NCBI RefSeq assembly: GCF_012910785.2
Contig: NZ_WTVH02000009.1
Location: forward strand, 558,001-622,000
From: Aromatoleum buckelii
Lineage (GTDB): Bacteria; Pseudomonadota; Gammaproteobacteria; Burkholderiales; Rhodocyclaceae
Direction of reading: 5' to 3'
DNA length: 64,000 nucleotides
This document shows, piece by piece, positions 53,966-61,852 of the stretch (the first letter of the stretch is position 1; each line of letters starts with the position of its first letter). Under the pieces are notes generated by a model. The model had not been told where the DNA came from and ran no database searches. It saw nothing but the letters and a program-made list of their open reading frames with translations. A program made the position numbers and the translations under genes.

Positions 53966-54475
53966 TTACAGCCCCCCGAGACGCTTCGCGTTGGCTGTCG
54001 CCTTGGCATGGATCGGGCGGAGTCCGCGATGCGCGAGCGTCACGCCCGAGCCGGCGAGCTTCGACATGCTCTGCGCCGATTCCGAAACCAGATTGAAGAG
54101 ATCGGCCTGTCGTTCGACCGACTGGCCCAGCGTCTGGCTGCCAGCCAGCGACAGCATTGCAGTGGCGCCCTCGATCATGCGGGCGGACGTCTGTTCCCAC
54201 AGCCGCTGGTTGAGTTTCATCAGGTGCATCGTCATCGCTTGCGCCGATTCGGTGGCCGCCTCGAATTTTTCCTGCCCCATCAGCGCGAATTCCTCCTGGT
54301 CACTCGCACTGGGCGCAAAACCCGCGCCGGCCATCCGCGTCGTGCGGTGAGCGATCACCTGGGTGGATGCCATCATCATCTCGATCGTCCTGACGGCGAG
54401 GTTGGTCCATTGGAGCATCGGATCGGCGGACAGGCCACGGGGTCGAGCTTGAGTCATGGTGATGTTTTCTTCCAT
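53966..54475 (-). CDS. Phasin family protein
   Basis: The 169-aa protein is a second phasin-type protein with amphipathic helices (FAPSASDQEEFALMGQEKFE; LMKLNQRLWEQTSARMI; MLSLAGSQTLGQSVERQ). It ends in basic/Gly residues (AKRLGGL). The sequence differs from the phasin at 43708. The Met at 54457 (MTQARP) is a possible start, since GGAAG lies 11 bases before it. It would coat PHA granules. It is convergent with the mlaC-like gene. Confidence 0.8.
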   Translation of the reverse strand: MEENITMTQARPRGLSADPMLQWTNLAVRTIEMMMASTQVIAHRTTRMAGAGFAPSASDQEEFALMGQEKFEAATESAQAMTMHLMKLNQRLWEQTSARMIEGATAMLSLAGSQTLGQSVERQADLFNLVSESAQSMSKLAGSGVTLAHRGLRPIHAKATANAKRLGGL

Positions 54476-54618
54476 TCAATGAGACGGAGTTGCGGGAACA
54501 CAGCCCCGCGAGCGTGGTGAAGGTCGAGAGTAACAAGAAACGGGGGCGGAACGTGTTACGACGCGTGCCCGTCGAGTTTTCGACGCGACACGAAGTCGTC
54601 GCGCAGCTTGAGCAAAGA

Positions 54619-55878
54619 CTAGGATGCGGGGTTGAGCACGGTTGCGGAAGGCGTGGCGAGCGGCTCCAGCTTTCGCAACCACCACGCCGCTCCCAGCGCA
54701 ATCGACATCGCCAGCGCGAGCGCCGCGACGACACCCGGCCAAGCCGCGCGCTCCCACGCCAGCCCCGAGAGCGTGCCGAGCAGGCTTGCCCCGAGATAGT
54801 AGCTGCACAGGTACAGGGCCGCTGCGAGGGCGCGGCGGTCGTGGGCGCGCCGGCCGACCCACCCGCTTGCCGCCGTATGCGCGCCGAAATAGCCGAACGT
54901 GAACACCGCGACGCCGGCAATGACCGCGGGCAGGGCCCCCGACAGCGTCAGCGCGAGGCCACAGCCGCTGGCGAGAATCATCGCCCATAGCACCGTGCGC
55001 CGGCCGACCCGGTCGACGAGCCGGCCGGTCCATGCCGACGAGGCGGTGCCGACGAGGTAGAGCATGAACACGCCGCCGATCGCGCTCTGGCCGAGGGAGA
55101 ACGGTGCGAGCTGAAGGCGGAAGCCGAGGTAGTTATAGAGGCTCGTGAACGCGCCCATCATCAGGAACGCGATCGCGAAGAGGCTGCGCATGCCTCGGTC
55201 GCCGAGCAGCGCCGCGACGTCGGCGAGCACGTTGCCGAGCCCGGCGGCGCGCGGCGCAAAATGGCGCGAGCGCGGCAGCGCGTACCAGAACAGCGCGGCG
55301 GAGATGACACCGATGAAGCCGAGGGCCCCCAGGGCGAGCCGCCAGGAACTCCAGTCCGTCAGCACGGCGACGAGAAAACGCCCGCTCATGCCACCGAGCG
55401 CATTGCCGGCGATATAGAGGCCCATCGCACGACCTTGCGCGCCCGGAGCGACCTCTTCGCCGAGATAGGCCATCGCCGCCGCCGGCAGGCCGGCGAGCAC
55501 TGCGCCGAGCAGCACGCGCAGCACCAGCAGTTGCGTGAAATCCGCAGCGAACGCAGCCGCGAGCGCGACGATCGCGCCGAGCACCAGCGCTGCCTTCATC
55601 ACCCGCTCGCGCCCGTAACGGTCCGACAGCACGCTCGCCGGGATCAGCATCGCCGCGAGCGCGGCCGTTCCCGCAGCGACGGACAGGCTGGCAGTGGTCG
55701 GCGCGACTGCGAAATCGGTGGCCAGGCGCGGCAGGATCGGCTGAGTCGCGTAGAGCATCGCGAACGTCGCAAAGCCGCCGACGAACATCGCGAGGTTCGC
55801 TTTGCGGAACGCGCTGCTGCCCGCTTCGATGCGCTCGTCCTCGCCGATCGCGTCGGCAGTGTCGCAACGGCTGGGCAT
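54619..55878 (-). CDS. MFS transporter, YnfM/AraJ-like
   Basis: The 419-aa protein has twelve membrane segments. Motif-A-like loop LSDRYGRERVMKAAL and its second-half counterpart TGRLVDRVGRRTVL mark the MFS fold. It resembles YnfM-type drug or metabolite exporters. GAGGAG precedes the ATG at 55878. It is divergent from the LysR gene at 55986 with 107 bp between; that region has two palindromes (CAATATATTG at 55946-55955 and TATCGATA at 55965-55972), so LysR control is likely. Substrate unknown. Confidence 0.88.
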   Translation of the reverse strand: MPSRCDTADAIGEDERIEAGSSAFRKANLAMFVGGFATFAMLYATQPILPRLATDFAVAPTTASLSVAAGTAALAAMLIPASVLSDRYGRERVMKAALVLGAIVALAAAFAADFTQLLVLRVLLGAVLAGLPAAAMAYLGEEVAPGAQGRAMGLYIAGNALGGMSGRFLVAVLTDWSSWRLALGALGFIGVISAALFWYALPRSRHFAPRAAGLGNVLADVAALLGDRGMRSLFAIAFLMMGAFTSLYNYLGFRLQLAPFSLGQSAIGGVFMLYLVGTASSAWTGRLVDRVGRRTVLWAMILASGCGLALTLSGALPAVIAGVAVFTFGYFGAHTAASGWVGRRAHDRRALAAALYLCSYYLGASLLGTLSGLAWERAAWPGVVAALALAMSIALGAAWWLRKLEPLATPSATVLNPAS

Positions 55879-55945
55879 GGTCGTCTCCTCGGGCAAATGC
55901 GCTGTTCCTCGAGACGAATGCTAGGCGGTCGTGATGCAACGAGTC

Positions 55946-55972
55946 CAATATATTGTTCTGGCCTTATCGATA
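55946..55972. promoter_or_regulatory. Palindromes in the MFS-LysR divergent region
   Basis: CAATATATTG (55946-55955) and TATCGATA (55965-55972) are perfect palindromes in AT-rich sequence between two divergent genes. They are candidate LysR binding sites and/or promoter elements. Confidence 0.4.
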
Positions 55973-55985
55973 TAAAAAACAGATC

Positions 55986-56876
55986 ATGGAATTGCGCCAT
56001 CTTCGTTATTTCGTCACCGTCGCCGAAGAGCTCAACTTCACGCGCGCGGCTGCGCGGCTGCATATCGGGCAGCCGCCGCTGTCGATGCAGATTCGCGATC
56101 TGGAAACGGAAATCGGCACGCCGCTGTTCGATCGCAGCCGGCGGCACGTCGCGCTCACCGAAGCGGGGCGGCGCTTTCTCGACCACGCGCGGGAAATCCT
56201 CGCCCAGTCGCGCGAAGCGGTCGAGGAGGCAAGGCGGGCCGGACGTGGCGAGGCCGGGGAACTGAAAGTCGGATTTGCGTCTTCGCTGCCGTATACGTCG
56301 ACACTGGCCGACACGCTATACACCTATCGGCAGCGATATCCGAAAGTCGGTCTGCAGCTGCATGAGATGTTCACGGCGGAGCAGTTCGGTGCGATCCTGC
56401 ACGGCGTTCTGGACGTCGGATTCGTGCGGCACGGCGGCCTCGAAGTGCCCGCCGGCATCCGGGCACGCGAAATCGGGCGTGACCCGTTGCGGCTCGTCGT
56501 CCATGCCGCGCATCCGCAGGCCGACCGGGGGGAAGTGTCGCTTGCGGAATTTCGCGACGACGGCTTCATCGCGTTTCCGCCCGATGTCGGTTCGGGCCTG
56601 CCGTTCGTCCTCGATCGCCTGTGCCGCAGCGCCGGGTTCGTGCCGCGCATCGTGCAGACGGCGCGCGAGGCGACGACGCAGATCGGACTGGTCGCCGCGG
56701 GTCTCGGCACCGCGCTGCTGCCGGCGCCGCTGGAGTGCGTGCGGCTGCCACGCGTGCGCTACCTGGCGATCCGCGACGAGGGAGCGCATTTTTCGCTCGC
56801 CATTGCCACGCGTGAAGGCGCCCCGAATCCGTTGCTGGCGGGATTCCTCGAGGTGCTGAAAGAGGTCGCCGGATAG
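55986..56876 (+). CDS. LysR-family transcriptional regulator
   Basis: The 296-aa protein has an N-terminal HTH (FVTVAEELNFTRAAARLHIGQPPLSMQIRDLE, about 9-40) and effector domain. The N-terminal ELRHLRYFVTVAEELNFTRAA is typical of the BenM/CatM-CbbR group. It is divergent from the MFS gene and likely regulates it. Start ATG at 55986; the frame extends to 55953 but there is no ribosome site there. It is convergent with the AEC-family carrier at 56881, four bases apart. Confidence 0.92.
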   Translation: MELRHLRYFVTVAEELNFTRAAARLHIGQPPLSMQIRDLETEIGTPLFDRSRRHVALTEAGRRFLDHAREILAQSREAVEEARRAGRGEAGELKVGFASSLPYTSTLADTLYTYRQRYPKVGLQLHEMFTAEQFGAILHGVLDVGFVRHGGLEVPAGIRAREIGRDPLRLVVHAAHPQADRGEVSLAEFRDDGFIAFPPDVGSGLPFVLDRLCRSAGFVPRIVQTAREATTQIGLVAAGLGTALLPAPLECVRLPRVRYLAIRDEGAHFSLAIATREGAPNPLLAGFLEVLKEVAG

Positions 56877-56880
56877 GCGG

Positions 56881-57822
56881 TCAGGCCGTGCCGGCCTGCA
56901 GCACCCAGATCACTGCACTGATCGTGAAGAACGCACTGACCGTCGCGGCCATCAACGCCGCGGCGCACAGGTCTTCGCGGCCGTATTTCTGCGCCAGGAT
57001 CGGATAGATGCTCAGCATCGGCATGCATGCGAACGTCACCGCGGCGATCTGCAGCGCGCGGTCGGCGGGCGGAACGAGCATGACTGCGGCGAACACTGCG
57101 AGCGGATGGAGCAGCAGCTTCCCGGCGACGATATACGCGATGTCGCCGCGCATACCCTTGATTTTCAACCCGACCAGCGTGCCGCCGATGACGAACAGCG
57201 CGATGCCGGCCGACGCCAGCGCGAGCAGGTCGATCGCCCGCAGCGCCGGCCCGGGCGGCCGCAGTTCGAGCATCGCGCACGCGAACCCGGCAGCGATCGC
57301 GAGGATCAGCGGATTGCGCCCGAGGCGCAGAAACGTGTTCGACAAGACCTCGAGAGCGCTTTCACCGTTGCCGTCGCCGCTCTCCGCGAGCGCCAGCGCG
57401 AGAGGCAGGATCAGCAGATTCTCGACGAGAAAGCACAGCGCGAGCGCGATCGCCGCGGGCGGCCCGAGCAACTGCAGAACGATCGGATAGCCGATGAAGG
57501 CGCTGTTCGACAGCGACATCCCCATCCCGTGCACGGCGCTCAGCTGCAGGCTCTTGTGACGAAAAAAGCGCGTGGCCGCAACGCCGATCGCAAAGGTCGC
57601 GAGCGAGCCCAGCGCGTAGGCCAGCAGGTAACGGGTGTCGAGGATTTCCGCGAACGGCCGTTCGGTCAGCGCCTTGAACAGCATTGCCGGCAGGGCGATG
57701 TTGATCGCGAATTTGCCGAGGATGCGCGTGTCGGACTTCGCGAAAAACCCCCAGCGCACGGCGGCGAACCCGAGGGCGATGACGATGAAGACCGGGCCGG
57801 TGATCGTGAATACTTGCAGCAT
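56881..57822 (-). CDS. AEC (auxin efflux carrier) family transporter
   Basis: The 313-aa protein has about ten membrane segments, beginning with VFTITGPVFIVIALGFAAVRWGF, and the family motifs NIALPAMLFKAL and ALCFLVENLLILPLALAL. AEC proteins move small organic acids such as malonate or malate; the substrate here cannot be read. It is convergent with LysR. The 224-bp gap to the next gene has no feature that I can support. Confidence 0.88.
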   Translation of the reverse strand: MLQVFTITGPVFIVIALGFAAVRWGFFAKSDTRILGKFAINIALPAMLFKALTERPFAEILDTRYLLAYALGSLATFAIGVAATRFFRHKSLQLSAVHGMGMSLSNSAFIGYPIVLQLLGPPAAIALALCFLVENLLILPLALALAESGDGNGESALEVLSNTFLRLGRNPLILAIAAGFACAMLELRPPGPALRAIDLLALASAGIALFVIGGTLVGLKIKGMRGDIAYIVAGKLLLHPLAVFAAVMLVPPADRALQIAAVTFACMPMLSIYPILAQKYGREDLCAAALMAATVSAFFTISAVIWVLQAGTA

Positions 57823-58046
57823 GAATGAAATCCAGGCGCAGGCCGTATCCGGAACGGATTGCCAGGCGAGCGGGCGAGGATAACACCGGACTGCAGAGTC
57901 TCAGGGCGCGGCGCAGCAGGGACGCGGGAGTGCTGCGGCGAGCGGGATGAGCGGAGAGAAGGGGAGAGCGAGGGAAAAAACAGAGGCAGATAAACACCGC
58001 GCTGCAAGGTCCATTCCCTGCAGCGGGCGTTCACCTGCCGGGATCG

Positions 58047-58640
58047 TTACGCCGCGCGACGGCGGTCGGGGAAGTCGATCACGCGAGCCTGGGTGCGACG
58101 CTCGAATACCACCGGTGTGGCCGCGTCGTTCTGCGCGCCGGTCGCACCGAAGCCAGCCAGCAACCCCATTTCGGTCTGCACAGCGGCGGTCATTTCGAAC
58201 CACGAGCGGATGAGTTCGGTGATTCGCTGCGCGTTTTCCGCGTCGAGCGGGCGCAATGCCTGATCGTTCCCCTCGTGGTCCGACGCCGGAGCGCGGGAAC
58301 GAGACACCTCGGCGATCGCGACGTTCGCAGCCTCGCTCTGCATCTGCACCGTCCGCTCCCGCAGCGAATCGAGCAGCGTCGTCATCCTGGTGATCGTCCG
58401 CATCGTTGGTGCGCACGGCGTGCCGTCCACCTGCCGGAACGTCGCCGCCCCGGCGCTCGCCGTTGCATTCGTCAGCGGGCTCGCTTCCGCGCTGTTGTCC
58501 GCATTTGCGGCCTGCCAGGCGAGCACCGCGTTCAACTGGCGTTCCCACGCGAGCCCCCAGGTTTCCGGCAGATCGAGCGGTGGAACGAATTCGCACTCCA
58601 TGTTTTCGGTCCGAAGCTGTTCTGTCGGGAAATTCTTCAT
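58047..58640 (-). CDS. Phasin-like hypothetical protein
   Basis: The 197-aa protein has a non-hydrophobic N-terminus (MKNFPTEQLRTENMECEF), a short QLNAVLAWQAANAD helix and a long amphipathic part (MTTLLDSLRERTVQMQSEAANVAIAEV), then a helix with RITELIRSWFEMTAAVQTEMG. This resembles phasin organisation, but I see no diagnostic motif. The start at 58640 is favoured by GAGGAG upstream; the longer frame from 58685 lacks one. It lies on the same strand as the other phasins. Confidence 0.6.
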   Translation of the reverse strand: MKNFPTEQLRTENMECEFVPPLDLPETWGLAWERQLNAVLAWQAANADNSAEASPLTNATASAGAATFRQVDGTPCAPTMRTITRMTTLLDSLRERTVQMQSEAANVAIAEVSRSRAPASDHEGNDQALRPLDAENAQRITELIRSWFEMTAAVQTEMGLLAGFGATGAQNDAATPVVFERRTQARVIDFPDRRRAA

Positions 58641-59001
58641 GTCTGGTCTCCTCATCTTGCGTCGATTCGGGTATCGGTGCACCACCGGCTGCGCCTCGAC
58701 CCGCTAATACTGATTAATAGTCGTCAAAGAGCGACTGGCCAAGGAGATTATGAGCAGGATCGGGGAGGTTGCCGATACCGCACCCGGTGTAGCTGGCATC
58801 GTGGGAAAACGGGTACCTTGCTGTCCCGAAGCGCGGCTATTAACCCGATCAAATACAACCGTTCGCCCTGAGTTTGTCGAAGGGCACTGCCAGGGCTTCG
58901 ACAGGCCCTCCCGAGCAAGGCCGAAGGGCTCAGTCCGAACGGTATTTAGGTGCCGGGTTAATAGGCGAGCTGCGCCGGCGATGCTAGCATTCGCGCATTT
59001 G
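58641..59001. other. Region between phasin-like gene and RlmN-like gene
   Basis: About 361 bp hold the 128-bp palindromic repeat at 58837-58964 (separate entry). The remainder has no gene or hairpin that I can support. The frame open from 58750 into the RlmN-like gene runs through the repeat and is treated as non-coding. Confidence 0.6.
58837..58964. repeat. 128-bp palindromic dispersed-repeat-like element
   Basis: Outer arms CTATTAACCCG (58837-58847) and CGGGTTAATAG (58954-58964) are perfect 11-bp inverted repeats. Inside, AAATAC, CCGTTCG and CTGAG on the left (from 58851) are mirrored by CTCAG, CGAACGG and TATTT on the right. The core contains GCCCTGAGTTTGTCGAAGGG and GCTTCGACAGGC, words I recognise from REP-like elements dispersed in proteobacterial genomes. 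It probably folds into a long hairpin. No transposase is present. Confidence 0.7.
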
Positions 59002-60066
59002 ATGCGTATCGACGATATCCGGCAGCGCCTGCGTGGGAGCGGCGCCAAACCCTGCCACGAAGAGCGCGTGTTGCGCGCCTGGACGCAGGCACTCCCGCTC
59101 GACGGCGGCCGATGCCGGTCCGAGGATTTTTTCCCTGCGCCGCTGCGCGCCGGACTGCCCGCACTGGCCGTGGAACTCGCCGCGCTTGCGCAAGTGCGCT
59201 CTGAACATCCGGGCGAGGATGGCGCGCGCCTGCTGGTCGAACTGGCCGACGGCCAGACCGTCGAGAGCGTGCTGTTGCCGCGCGACGGCCTGTGCGTGTC
59301 GACGCAGGTCGGCTGTGCCGTCGGGTGCGCTTTCTGCATGACTGGCCGCGACGGCCTGCTGCGCCAGCTCGGCAGCGCCGAGATCGTCGCACAGGTGGTG
59401 CTCGCCCGTTCGCGCAGGGTCGTCCGCAAAGTCGTGTTCATGGGCATGGGCGAGCCCGCCCACAATCTCGACAACGTGCTCGAGGCGATCGCGCTGCTCG
59501 GCACCGAAGGCGGGATCGGACACAAGAACCTGGTTTTCTCGACCGTCGGCGACCGGCGCGTGTTCGAGCGGCTGCCGCAGGGGAAGGTCAAGCCGGCGCT
59601 CGCGCTGTCGCTGCATACGACCCGCGCCGCGTTGCGGGCGAAGCTCATGCCACGCGCGCCGCGCATCGATCCGGCCGAACTCGTCGAGCTAGGCGAAACC
59701 TACGCCCGCGCGACCGGATATCCGATCCAGTATCAATGGACATTGCTTGCAGGGGTCAACGACGACGACGAGGAGCTCGACGGCATCGTCCGGCTCCTCA
59801 CCGGCAAGTACGCGGTGATGAACTTCATCCCGTACAACAGCGTCGCCGGCACGGGTTTCGCCCGTCCTTCGTGGGAGCATGCGGCGGCAATGGCGCGCCA
59901 TCTGCACCGGCGCGGAATCCTGACGAAGCTGCGCCATTCGGCGGGGCAGGATGTGGACGGCGGCTGCGGCCAGTTGCGCGCCCGGGCGATCGCCCCGGGT
60001 GAGATCGGGCAGCTGGCAGAAGCCACCGCCGATGGGGTGGTCCTTGCGCGCTGCGGGCAGGCCTGA
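59002..60066 (+). CDS. RlmN/Cfr-family radical SAM RNA methyltransferase
   Basis: The 354-aa protein has the radical SAM CX3CX2C motif (GCAVGCAFCMTGRDG, near residue 105), the VFMGMGEPAHN box, SLHTTRAALRAKLMPRAPR, and the second catalytic Cys in QDVDGGCGQLRA near 320, as in RlmN, which methylates C2 of A2503 in 23S rRNA and A37 in some tRNAs. Its N-terminal part and the CMTGRDG word differ from ordinary RlmN, so it may be a paralogue. The start may also be ATG at 58981, seven codons earlier. Confidence 0.8.
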   Translation: MRIDDIRQRLRGSGAKPCHEERVLRAWTQALPLDGGRCRSEDFFPAPLRAGLPALAVELAALAQVRSEHPGEDGARLLVELADGQTVESVLLPRDGLCVSTQVGCAVGCAFCMTGRDGLLRQLGSAEIVAQVVLARSRRVVRKVVFMGMGEPAHNLDNVLEAIALLGTEGGIGHKNLVFSTVGDRRVFERLPQGKVKPALALSLHTTRAALRAKLMPRAPRIDPAELVELGETYARATGYPIQYQWTLLAGVNDDDEELDGIVRLLTGKYAVMNFIPYNSVAGTGFARPSWEHAAAMARHLHRRGILTKLRHSAGQDVDGGCGQLRARAIAPGEIGQLAEATADGVVLARCGQA

Positions 60067-60095
60067 TCCGAACGTAGCGCTGCGATGCGCGGCCC

Positions 60096-60605
60096 TCAGG
60101 CGTCGAGGGCGTCGATGAGGGCGAAAAGGCGACGGTAGAAATCGGGGTCGGCGACCGTTTCCTCGCCGACTTTCACCAGCGCTTCCTTGTGTGCAGTCCA
60201 CGGCAGCGAAATCGAGCCGACGCCGGCGACGCTGACCCCGGTGCTGTTCGAACTCGACTTCAGCTCGTAACGCGTCTGCAGCGCGTTGGCGTACAGGACC
60301 GTTCCGACGTTGCTGGGCAGGCACACCAGCGTGATGTGGAGCGTTATCCCGTGGTCCGCCTTCGGCTGGAAGAATTTCTCGCCGCGGATGCTCGTCGGAT
60401 TGGCGCTGTCGATGCGGTAACCCTGGCTCAGCAGCGCGCGTTTGCCCACTTCGCACGCGACAGGCGGTTCCTGCGTGCTCCAATTGACGAACGGGGACTC
60501 GGGTTCGAAAGTCTCGGTACGGTAGACGGGCTGGGGAGACGAGCAGCCGGCCAGGAGCAGTCCGATGACAGCGATGACCGGGAGAAGACGCGTGCGCGGG
60601 AGCAT
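60096..60605 (-). CDS. Lipoprotein, DUF2242-like
   Basis: The 169-aa protein has a type II signal peptide with lipobox LLAGCSS (Cys at residue 21 from the Met at 60605). The mature part has CEVGKRALLSQGYRI, EKFFQPKADHGITLHITLVC and a YELKSSSNSTGVSVAGVGSI strand region, matching my memory of DUF2242. Function unknown. The frame opens at 60647, but the Met at 60605 gives the normal signal length. It is convergent with the RlmN-like gene. Confidence 0.75.
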   Translation of the reverse strand: MLPRTRLLPVIAVIGLLLAGCSSPQPVYRTETFEPESPFVNWSTQEPPVACEVGKRALLSQGYRIDSANPTSIRGEKFFQPKADHGITLHITLVCLPSNVGTVLYANALQTRYELKSSSNSTGVSVAGVGSISLPWTAHKEALVKVGEETVADPDFYRRLFALIDALDA

Positions 60606-60793
60606 GAGGGGAAGTCCGGAGAGCAATAGCCGATTCATTGGTGCCAATGTTAGAACATCCGCGGTCGTTCGGTGGGGTCACTTGTCCGAGGCCTGAAAAA
60701 ACAGCGCGGCCCGTGCCCCGGTTTCGCCCCGCTGGCAACGCCGGCATCCAGAGGCTACGATCAACTATCAGCCGATCCGCCGGGGAGAAGCCC

Positions 60794-61237
60794 GTGAAAA
60801 GCGTCGCCGCCATTCTGAAGGAGAAGCGCGATCCGAGCGTCTATACGATCGGGCCCGACGCGTCAGTGTTCGAGGCGCTCGAGCGGATGGCGGAACACAA
60901 CGTCGGCGCGCTTCTCGTGATGGAACGCGAGCGGCTCGTCGGCATCGTCAGCGAACGCGACTACGCGCGCAAAGTCATCCTGCTCGCGCGCTCATCGAGG
61001 GACCTGCCGGTGCGCGCGATCATGTCGTCGCCGGTGAGGTATGTGAGCCTGCACCAGACCAGCGAGGAATGCATGGCGCTGATGACCGAGAAGCGGCTTC
61101 GCCATCTTCCCGTCGTCGACTCCGGCAAGGTCGTCGGCATCGTGTCGATCGGCGACCTGGTGAAAAGCATCGTCGCGGAGCAGCGGTTCATCATCGAGCA
61201 GCTCGAACACTACATCGCCGGCGACCGCGGAGTCTGA
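60794..61237 (+). CDS. CBS domain protein
   Basis: The 147-aa protein consists of two CBS domains in tandem: VFEALERMAEHNVGALLVME with VGIVSERDYARKVILLARSS, and TSEECMALMTEKRLRHLPVV with VVGIVSIGDLVKSIV. Such pairs bind adenosyl ligands (AMP, ATP, NADH) and sense energy state. The start is GTG at 60794, with GGGGAGAA before it; no ATG fits. A free-standing pair suggests a regulatory partner elsewhere. Confidence 0.92.
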   Translation: MKSVAAILKEKRDPSVYTIGPDASVFEALERMAEHNVGALLVMERERLVGIVSERDYARKVILLARSSRDLPVRAIMSSPVRYVSLHQTSEECMALMTEKRLRHLPVVDSGKVVGIVSIGDLVKSIVAEQRFIIEQLEHYIAGDRGV

Positions 61238-61319
61238 GCGCGGGGTGAAGCCCCCCTCAGCGGCCCCTCGCCCCGCGGCCGCCGGATTTCCTCACGCCTC
61301 GATGAACCCGCAGGACGCG

Positions 61320-61796
61320 TCAGTGCGCCCTGCGCGCACGCGGAGGTTTGGCCGCGGCAGCTTGCGGCGGCGGCGCCACCGAAGGCAAATAATCCTCGAT
61401 CAGGTCCCGCAAAGTCGTGCTGAGCGGCATTGCGCCGGTCGTCTCCCGCAGCGCCGCAGCGGCGTCCCGCTGCCACGTCGACAAGGCTTCCTGCACCGCC
61501 GTAACGAAAGCGCTCTGGCTGCCGATCATCGTTTCGGCGAGGTGCTGCACGGCATTGACCTGGTGCTGCGCGGCTTTCCATGGCGTTTCGCCCGCCGCGA
61601 GCGTCACTGCCGTCCAGTCGCCGGCAGCGAGCATGCGACCGACGGCGGTTTCCAATTCGGCGCTGCAAGTGTCGATCGAATGAGTGCTCGCGTCGATCCA
61701 GCGCAGGCTGTTTTCCCGCAGCAGCGCGCACAGGCGCAAGTACAGTTCGAGATTCGTCTTGTACAGCGCCAGCGACGCACGCGTGTCGAAATGCAT
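61320..61796 (-). CDS. Phasin family protein next to phaC
   Basis: The 158-aa protein has phasin-type helices (LALYKTNLELYLRLCALLRE; QHQVNAVQHLAETMIGSQSAF) and a C-terminal basic Pro/Ala tail (PQAAAAKPPRARRAH). It lies 56 bp downstream of the PHA synthase gene on the same strand and may be co-transcribed with it. The basic Ala/Pro/Lys tail may bind DNA or the granule surface, as in PhaF-like phasins, but this is an inference from composition. AGGAGG lies before the ATG at 61796. Confidence 0.83.
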   Translation of the reverse strand: MHFDTRASLALYKTNLELYLRLCALLRENSLRWIDASTHSIDTCSAELETAVGRMLAAGDWTAVTLAAGETPWKAAQHQVNAVQHLAETMIGSQSAFVTAVQEALSTWQRDAAAALRETTGAMPLSTTLRDLIEDYLPSVAPPPQAAAAKPPRARRAH

Positions 61797-61852
61797 GGCG
61801 ACCTCCTTTTCGGGAAGTGACGAACGGGATGGCGGTGGAGGCCGGCAAGTGC

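Noticed and set aside
58750-59001. Upstream extension of the RlmN-like frame
   Set aside because: The extension passes through the 128-bp palindromic repeat and has no ribosome site near its Met; the family start is near 59002.
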